DNA of 19,044 bases from positions 1 to 19,044 of the forward strand of contig JADLKP010000019.1 in assembly GCA_016838945.1 (NCBI GenBank). The letters are read 5' to 3'. Every line of letters begins with the position of its first letter. Within the stretch, counting starts at the first letter, position 1. Both the position numbers and the translations under genes were made by a program. Positions 14,264-19,044 of this stretch are shown piece by piece. The stretch is from Methanobrevibacter sp. GTDB taxonomy: Archaea > Methanobacteriota > Methanobacteria > Methanobacteriales > Methanobacteriaceae. The notes beneath the pieces are model-generated. The model ran no database searches and was not told where the DNA came from. It saw only the letters and a program-made list of their open reading frames with translations.

Positions 14264-15985
14264 ATGTACTTTAAAATAAAATCTGAAGCTCAAGAAGCTT
14301 TAAAAAAAGCAGTTGACCAATTCGACTGTGATTTTGATGATGAAATCAAATTGGAGTTTCCGCCTAATCCTGAATTAGGTGATTTAGCCAGTACAGTTTC
14401 ATTCCAATTGGCTAAACATTTAAGAAAGGCTCCAAACTTGATTGCTCCTGAAGTTGTAGAGAAAATCGAACTTCCTGAAATATTTGCAAAAGTGGAAGCT
14501 ACAGGGCCTTATGTAAACTTCTTCATCAATCATGATATCTTTGCAAAGCAATTGTTGGATTCTGTAGATGAGGATTACGGTCAATTGGATAAAGTTGATG
14601 AAAAGATCATTTTAGAACACACTTCAGCTAACCCTAACGGACCTTTGCATATTGGTCACATCAGAAACTCCGTATTGGGAGATTCCTTAAGAAGGCTTTT
14701 GACCACTGCAGGTAGGGAAGTGGATACCCAATACTATGTAAACGATATGGGAAGACAATTGGCTATGATCGTTTTCGGTATGGAAGAGCTTGGCTTGAAA
14801 TTGGAAGACCAGCCTTCAGAGAAAATAGACCATAAGGTCGGTGAATTGTACTTCAAGGTCAATCAGATGTTGAAAGAGGATGAATCCTTAGGTGAAGGCG
14901 TTGACGCAACCATCAGAAAATATGAAGGAGGACCATCTGAACTTGATGAGAAATTCGAATATGCAGTAAACAGCTGTCTTGATGGTGTAAAGGAAACCTT
15001 GAAGAGAATGAATGTAAAGCATGATGCATTTGTTTGGGAAGGGCAATTCGTAAGAACAGGTATCGTAGATAAGATCACCAATGAATTGTATGAAATCGGC
15101 TATGCAAGAAAAGAGGATGTATTGTACTTGGATTTAACTGAGTATGGTATTGACAAGCACCTTGTATTGAGAAGAGCAGATGGAACTTCACTCTACTCTA
15201 CAAGAGACATTGCATATCACATCTACAAATGCAGAAGATGCGATAATGTATTGGATATCTTCGGTTCTGACCACAAGCTGGCTGCAAGACAAGTGGAACT
15301 TGCACTTGAAATACTCGAAGAGATTGAACCTAACAGCGACAAGATGGAAGTTATCTTCTATGAATTCATTACCTTGCCTGAAGGTTCCATGTCTACAAGA
15401 AGAGGAGTGTTCATTTCTGTTGATGAATTGATGGATGAAGCTGTTAAGAGAGCTAAAGAAGAGATCAGTTCCAGAAGACCAGAGCTTGATGAGGCAACAA
15501 TTGATGAAATTGCAGAGCAAATAGGTATTGGTGCAATCAGATATTACATTGCAAGATTATCCCCTGAAAAGCACATTACTTTCAAATGGGATGAGGCATT
15601 AAGCTTTGAAAGAGGTTGCGCTTCAATTCAATATGCACATGCAAGAGCTTGCAAGCTACTTAAGAAAGCTCAAGAGGAAAATGGCATTGAGTTAGGCAGT
15701 ATCGTTGCTGAAGATAACTGGTCATTGGATGACAATGAGAAAGAATTGGTAAAATTGATTGCTAAATTCCCAAGCTTGATTGAAGATTCAGCTAGCATAA
15801 AAAGAGTTCATCCAATCGCCCAATACTGTCAGGATTTGGCTGGTGCATTCAACAGATTCTATAAGGCCGAACAAGTAATAGGTTCCGATGTGGAAAACGC
15901 AAGATTGATTTTAGTTGAGAAGGCTAGAATCACCTTAAGAAATGCATTGGACATTTTAGGAGTTTCAGCTCCTGAGATGATGTAG
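14264..15985 (+). CDS. argS: Arginyl-tRNA synthetase
   Basis: Charges tRNA-Arg with arginine. It is a class I enzyme of 573 residues. The N-terminal tRNA D-loop-binding domain covers about 1-100. The HIGH motif is in NPNGPLHIGHIRNS (123-136). The KMSKS-like loop is EGSMSTRRG (373-381), lacking the first Lys as is usual for ArgRS. The C-terminal DALR anticodon-binding domain runs from about 455 to the end. The longest frame begins at 14231, but GGTG at 14255-14258 lies five bases before the ATG at 14264, giving MYFKIKSEAQ, which matches the normal N-terminus. Just past the stop are three tandem hairpin repeats and a terminator. argF, also in arginine metabolism, lies 2 kb away on the other strand and is not co-transcribed. 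Confidence 0.96.
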   Translation: MYFKIKSEAQEALKKAVDQFDCDFDDEIKLEFPPNPELGDLASTVSFQLAKHLRKAPNLIAPEVVEKIELPEIFAKVEATGPYVNFFINHDIFAKQLLDSVDEDYGQLDKVDEKIILEHTSANPNGPLHIGHIRNSVLGDSLRRLLTTAGREVDTQYYVNDMGRQLAMIVFGMEELGLKLEDQPSEKIDHKVGELYFKVNQMLKEDESLGEGVDATIRKYEGGPSELDEKFEYAVNSCLDGVKETLKRMNVKHDAFVWEGQFVRTGIVDKITNELYEIGYARKEDVLYLDLTEYGIDKHLVLRRADGTSLYSTRDIAYHIYKCRRCDNVLDIFGSDHKLAARQVELALEILEEIEPNSDKMEVIFYEFITLPEGSMSTRRGVFISVDELMDEAVKRAKEEISSRRPELDEATIDEIAEQIGIGAIRYYIARLSPEKHITFKWDEALSFERGCASIQYAHARACKLLKKAQEENGIELGSIVAEDNWSLDDNEKELVKLIAKFPSLIEDSASIKRVHPIAQYCQDLAGAFNRFYKAEQVIGSDVENARLILVEKARITLRNALDILGVSAPEMM

Positions 15986-16126
15986 CCAAACTTTTACTCG
16001 CTTCGCTCGCAAAAGTTTGATCAAAATATTTTCCAAGCTTTTGAGCTAAAGCTCAAAACCTTGACCAAAACTCTTTCCCAGCTTTTCCGAGCCTTCGGCT
16101 CGTAAAACCTGGACCAAAACTCTTTT
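15986..16126. repeat. Three tandem covarying hairpin repeats (REP-like) behind argS
   Basis: Three degenerate units of 45-49 bases follow each other without a gap: 15986-16032, 16033-16077 and 16078-16126. Each has the form CCA(A)(A/G)CTTTT, a variable inner stem, AAAA(G/CC)TTG-like, then (T/C)CAAAA and a T-rich end. Each unit folds: unit 1 arms caaactttt/aaaagtttg (9 bp); unit 2 arms at 16034-16047 and 16050-16063 (13 of 14 pairs); unit 3 arms at 16078-16093 and 16097-16112 (14 of 16 pairs). Inner stem sequences differ between units while pairing is kept, which suggests selection for structure. The run begins immediately after the argS stop codon. Confidence 0.75.
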
Positions 16127-16127
16127 C

Positions 16128-16155
16128 ACTAGTTGGGAGTGTATGCCCTACTAGT
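16128..16155 (+). terminator. argS terminator
   Basis: Arms actagttggg (16128-16137) and ccctactagt (16146-16155) pair at nine of ten positions around an 8-nt loop and are followed at once by a T-rich tail (16156-16166). It directly follows the third hairpin repeat. On the minus strand there is no T run, so it serves the plus-strand argS transcript, not the convergent transporter gene. Confidence 0.65.
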
Positions 16156-16213
16156 TTCTTTTTTTATTTATTTTATCTGTTTTTATATTGTTTTTAATGA
16201 TGATGTTGATTAT

Positions 16214-16885
16214 TTAATCTATTTTTGATAGTGGTGTGTCATCAAGTGATTTCATCCAATTGATTACTGTTTTGGTTATTGGATATACAATGATTTCATA
16301 AAGTACCTTGAATGCTCCTTGACAGATTATCATTGTAATCAAAGCTTTATTCGGCATCAATCCTGCAAATGCGATTGTTATAAAGAGAATCGCATCCAAT
16401 CCTTCACCAAACAATGTGCTTATCGAACATCTGGCGAAGAGATAATCTGTATATCTTTCCTTTAGGACCTTCATAAAATAAGCGTTGACATAGGATCCTA
16501 TAAGGTATGAGATGAAGCTTGCTATCAATATTCTTGGTGTGCTACCTAAAATGATGTTGAATGCATTTGAGGCTGCAGCATCGGTTCCAGGCAATGCCAT
16601 TGCTATCTGATATGAAACAACAGCTATTAAGCTCATCACAAAACCGAGATAGATGGTTCTTTTTGCAAGCTTGAATCCATAGATTTCTGTTAGCACATCC
16701 CCTACGATATACACTATTGGAAAAATGACAACACCGCATGGCAAAATAAAGTCGTAAAATGAGAATGTTTTGGATGCAAGGATGTTTGATATTATAAGGC
16801 ATCCACAGAATACTCCAGTTATGATTGGATACAATTCCATTTGACTTGGGGTATTCTTTAGAAGACTCATTTCACCACTCGGCAT
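16214..16885 (-). CDS. YhhQ/QueT-like queuosine/archaeosine precursor transporter (VUT family)
   Basis: An integral membrane protein of about 223 residues with roughly six membrane segments (from the longest frame: 22-38, 46-64, 78-98, 115-137, 162-180, 185-205). Family signatures are SNILASK (34-40), GDVLTEIYG (63-71) and ARCSISTLFGEGLDAILF (152-169). Bacterial YhhQ imports 7-deazaguanine precursors such as preQ0 and preQ1. In an archaeon the same base would feed archaeosine in tRNA, which is inference. The start is uncertain: a TTG/ATG pair lies at 16888/16885, and a further ATG ending at 16870 has GGTGA almost touching it. It follows the TPR gene by about 38 bp on the same strand, so the two are probably co-transcribed. 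Confidence 0.85.
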   Translation of the reverse strand: MPSGEMSLLKNTPSQMELYPIITGVFCGCLIISNILASKTFSFYDFILPCGVVIFPIVYIVGDVLTEIYGFKLAKRTIYLGFVMSLIAVVSYQIAMALPGTDAAASNAFNIILGSTPRILIASFISYLIGSYVNAYFMKVLKERYTDYLFARCSISTLFGEGLDAILFITIAFAGLMPNKALITMIICQGAFKVLYEIIVYPITKTVINWMKSLDDTPLSKID

Positions 16886-16923
16886 CAATATAATATTTTT
16901 TTTTTAATTTGATTGGGTTGTGA

Positions 16924-17910
16924 TTATATTAATTTTTCAACCCTTTCCTTAGATTCCACCACTTCAGAGTCAGTATTGTCGAATTCAAGGAATTTTTCAT
17001 AATTCTTCAAAGCGCTTTCATATTTCTCTCGTGCCTCTTGGATAATTCCAATCTCATAATAGGTGTAGTGATAGTTTGGATTGATTCCAAGTGCGAGTGA
17101 GAATGCTTCAAGCGCTTCATCATCTTCCTCCAATGCATGCAATGCAACACCTTTGTTGTGGTATGCATTTTCCAATTCGAAAATGGTCTCATAAGGATTG
17201 TCGCTGTATCTTTCAATACATTCATCCAATGTGTCTACAGCTTCCTGATGTTTTTGAAGCTTGATTAAGCAGCTTCCTTTTAAAAATAGAATGTTAGAAT
17301 TATTTTTATCAGTTTTTAAAGCTTGATTGTATGTTTTCAATGCATCATCAAATCTTTGATGGTTTTCAAGGACATATCCTTTGCTCATCAAATCGTAAAT
17401 GTCACTGACTTCAGTGTCCATGACGACATCATAGACCTTTGAAGCCTCTTCATAATTTTCCATGAGTTCATATGTGTTTCCTTTTGAAATCAATGCTGAA
17501 AGGTTGTTCGGATCCAATTCCAATGCCTTGTTGAAACAGTCAATTGCATCTTCAAACTGTTCGGTGATTGTCAAGACAGTTCCCTTTTGAATGTATTCCT
17601 GAGCTGTTGTTGGTTCAACCTCCAACATTGCATTCATGTCATCAATGACTCTTTGTTCATCAATCTCCATTGTGTTTCCAGGCTTTATGATATCCTCATC
17701 AGTCAGTGCTTTGGATTCATTTTCAGCCATTTCCTCATTTTCTGCCATCAATGTCTGGAACTCAATGGAATTCATTAGGATATTTGCAACTTCAGGATAC
17801 TCTTCAATGATGATGTCCATGTATCTTGCTGCCTCTTCCCTATTGTTTTCTTGCAGTGCAATTGTAATCTTATTCACCAAGTGTTCTAATGCAGGGTCAT
17901 TAAAGTCCAT
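16924..17910 (-). CDS. Tetratricopeptide-repeat protein
   Basis: A 328-residue soluble protein without a signal peptide. After an acidic helical N-terminal section (1-100, notably AENEEMAENES) come about six TPR units, at roughly 103-136, 137-170, 172-204, 206-238, 249-282 and 283-316, with the usual pattern of small and aromatic positions (for example YIQKGTVLTITEQFEDAIDC). Such arrays bind other proteins, so this is likely a scaffold or adaptor with no enzymatic activity of its own. The ATG has GGGTGA at 17916-17921, an excellent ribosome binding site. It heads a two-gene unit with the transporter. The 10-bp direct repeat attgaagtca occurs twice upstream (17941-17950 and 17967-17976). Partner unknown. 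Confidence 0.9.
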   Translation of the reverse strand: MDFNDPALEHLVNKITIALQENNREEAARYMDIIIEEYPEVANILMNSIEFQTLMAENEEMAENESKALTDEDIIKPGNTMEIDEQRVIDDMNAMLEVEPTTAQEYIQKGTVLTITEQFEDAIDCFNKALELDPNNLSALISKGNTYELMENYEEASKVYDVVMDTEVSDIYDLMSKGYVLENHQRFDDALKTYNQALKTDKNNSNILFLKGSCLIKLQKHQEAVDTLDECIERYSDNPYETIFELENAYHNKGVALHALEEDDEALEAFSLALGINPNYHYTYYEIGIIQEAREKYESALKNYEKFLEFDNTDSEVVESKERVEKLI

Positions 17911-18030
17911 ATTTTCACCCTTTACCTAAATACTATAATAATTGAAGTCACTTTAAAGTTAAGCTTATTGAAGTCAAGTTCTAAGAAGTGTTTTATTTTT
18001 CAAATGTTCAATGTTTATCTTTGCAATCAA

Positions 18031-18942
18031 TTATTGCAATTCCTTCAAGAAGTAGTATAATACTCCTTTTTGAGCATGCATCCTGTTTTCAGCTTGGTCA
18101 TAGATTACGGAATGAGGTCCGTCAATCACTTCAGCGCTTACTTCCTCTCCTCTTATTGCAGGCAAGCAGTGCATGAAGATCACATCATCATCTGCCAAGT
18201 CGATAAGCTCTTGGTTTACTTGATATTCCTTGAAGTCCGCTTTTCTTTTTTCAGCTTCAGCCTCATCACCCATACTTACCCAAACATCGGTATAGATGAC
18301 TGCAGCATCACTTACAGCAGCCTTCACGTCACTTGTAATTGTGATTGTAGAATTGTTTTTAGCCGCATACTCTTCAGCCTTGGCCACAATTTCTGCATTT
18401 GGCCTGTATTCGTCAGGACAAGCCACTGCCATATCCATTCCTAAGCATCCGCAGATCAATAAAAGGGAGTTGCATACATTGTTTCCATCACCGACATAAA
18501 CGAACTTGCCGTCAAATCCGCCTTTATGCTCCTTTATGGTTAACATATCTGCCAATGCCTGACAAGGGTGTTCCAAATTGGTCAATCCGTTTATGATTGG
18601 AACATCAGCCTCATCCCTAAGCTCTACAACATCATCATGTTCGATTGCTCTGATCATGATTGCATCACAGAATCTGGACAATACCTTTGCAGTATCCTTG
18701 ATTGGCTCTCCTCTTCCCAATTGGATGTCATTGGTAGAGAGGAACAATGCGGTTCCGCCTAATTCATACATTCCAACTTCGAAGGAAACTCTTGTTCTGG
18801 TGGATGACTTTTGGAAAATCATTGCCAATTTCTGATTTTCAAGAGGTTTTTCCTCCATCTTTCCTGCTTTGAAGTCACTTGCAATATCCAAGATTCTTGT
18901 GACTTCATCTTCAATATCACTTACTGATAAAAGACTTCTCAT
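18031..18942 (-). CDS. argF: Ornithine carbamoyltransferase
   Basis: Makes citrulline from ornithine and carbamoyl phosphate in arginine synthesis. The sequence is 303 residues, a normal length. The carbamoyl-phosphate site motif is SSTRTR (46-51), followed by HPCQ (125-128), an NAD-independent Rossmann-like ornithine domain, TDVWVSMG (218-225, the SMG loop) and MHCLPA (257-262) with the ornithine-binding C259. These distinguish it from aspartate carbamoyltransferase. The frame extends upstream to a TTG at 18969, but GAAGGAG (18948-18954, complement) lies five bases before the ATG ending at 18942, which gives MRSLLSVSD. Upstream bases 18970-19044 are AT-rich and probably contain the promoter. 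It is transcribed alone in this window. Confidence 0.96.
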   Translation of the reverse strand: MRSLLSVSDIEDEVTRILDIASDFKAGKMEEKPLENQKLAMIFQKSSTRTRVSFEVGMYELGGTALFLSTNDIQLGRGEPIKDTAKVLSRFCDAIMIRAIEHDDVVELRDEADVPIINGLTNLEHPCQALADMLTIKEHKGGFDGKFVYVGDGNNVCNSLLLICGCLGMDMAVACPDEYRPNAEIVAKAEEYAAKNNSTITITSDVKAAVSDAAVIYTDVWVSMGDEAEAEKRKADFKEYQVNQELIDLADDDVIFMHCLPAIRGEEVSAEVIDGPHSVIYDQAENRMHAQKGVLYYFLKELQ

Positions 18943-19044
18943 TTTGACTCCTTCATAAAATTTATTCAAATCCTAAAATTTGTTAATATTAAATTAGTAT
19001 AATTTTGATATAATAAAATAATATAATAAAATTAATTATTTATC

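Noticed and set aside
15986..16155. Local GC-rich block considered as a tRNA or other structured RNA gene
   Set aside because: No cloverleaf, no T-loop consensus; the structure is explained by three tandem hairpins plus a terminator.
1..19044. CRISPR array, insertion sequence ends or prophage
   Set aside because: No regularly spaced repeats, no transposase with flanking inverted repeats, and no phage structural genes were seen.

Overview
The window looks like a chromosomal segment of a host-associated methanogenic archaeon of the order Methanobacteriales, most likely the genus Methanobrevibacter. The reasons are very AT-rich spacers, archaeal TATA-type promoters with GGTGA/GGAG ribosome binding sites, an archaeal threonyl-tRNA synthetase with its own N-terminal editing domain, a Ser/His archaeal signal peptidase, and a methanogen-type long prephenate dehydrogenase. 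The genus is inferred from sequence character only; no database search was possible.

Layout from left to right. 1-2019: thrS on the minus strand with a clear hairpin/T-tract terminator. 2269-3068: a minus-strand two-gene unit encoding a lipobox-bearing barnase-type ribonuclease followed by a barstar-type inhibitor. 3313-4404: a MurG/GT28-like glycosyltransferase, divergent from the barnase gene. 4511-5839: tyrA with an extra C-terminal domain resembling FDX-ACB. 5953-6759: a TrmB-type regulator, divergent from 7093-8782, a short-form (class III-like) hybrid cluster protein Hcp plus a small cupin. 8924-9913: an Rpn-like PD-(D/E)XK nuclease with its own terminator, divergent from 10152-10385, an orphan AbrB-type DNA-binding protein. 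10496-12151: ilvD. 12288-13436: an aldo/keto-reductase-fold protein with two 4Fe-4S motifs. 13666-14091: signal peptidase I. 14264-15985: argS, followed by three tandem hairpin repeats and a terminator. 16214-17910: a minus-strand pair of a TPR protein and a YhhQ-type 7-deazaguanine precursor transporter. 18031-18942: argF at the right end.

Most of the window is ordinary housekeeping: two aminoacyl-tRNA synthetases, amino-acid biosynthesis (Tyr, branched-chain, Arg), secretion and tRNA modification. The most interesting part is the barnase-barstar pair. The exported RNase keeps every barnase catalytic residue, and the cytoplasmic inhibitor keeps most of the contact residues, so this looks like a functional surface-anchored ribonuclease toxin/immunity or RNA-scavenging module in an archaeon, probably of bacterial origin. 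Second are the tandem covarying hairpins behind argS, the FDX-ACB-like tail on TyrA, and the aldo/keto reductase that has lost canonical catalytic residues.

Several starts were moved inward from the longest open frame because a good ribosome binding site sits in front of an internal ATG (trmB, hcp, ilvD, argS, argF). Three genes appear to use GTG or TTG starts.
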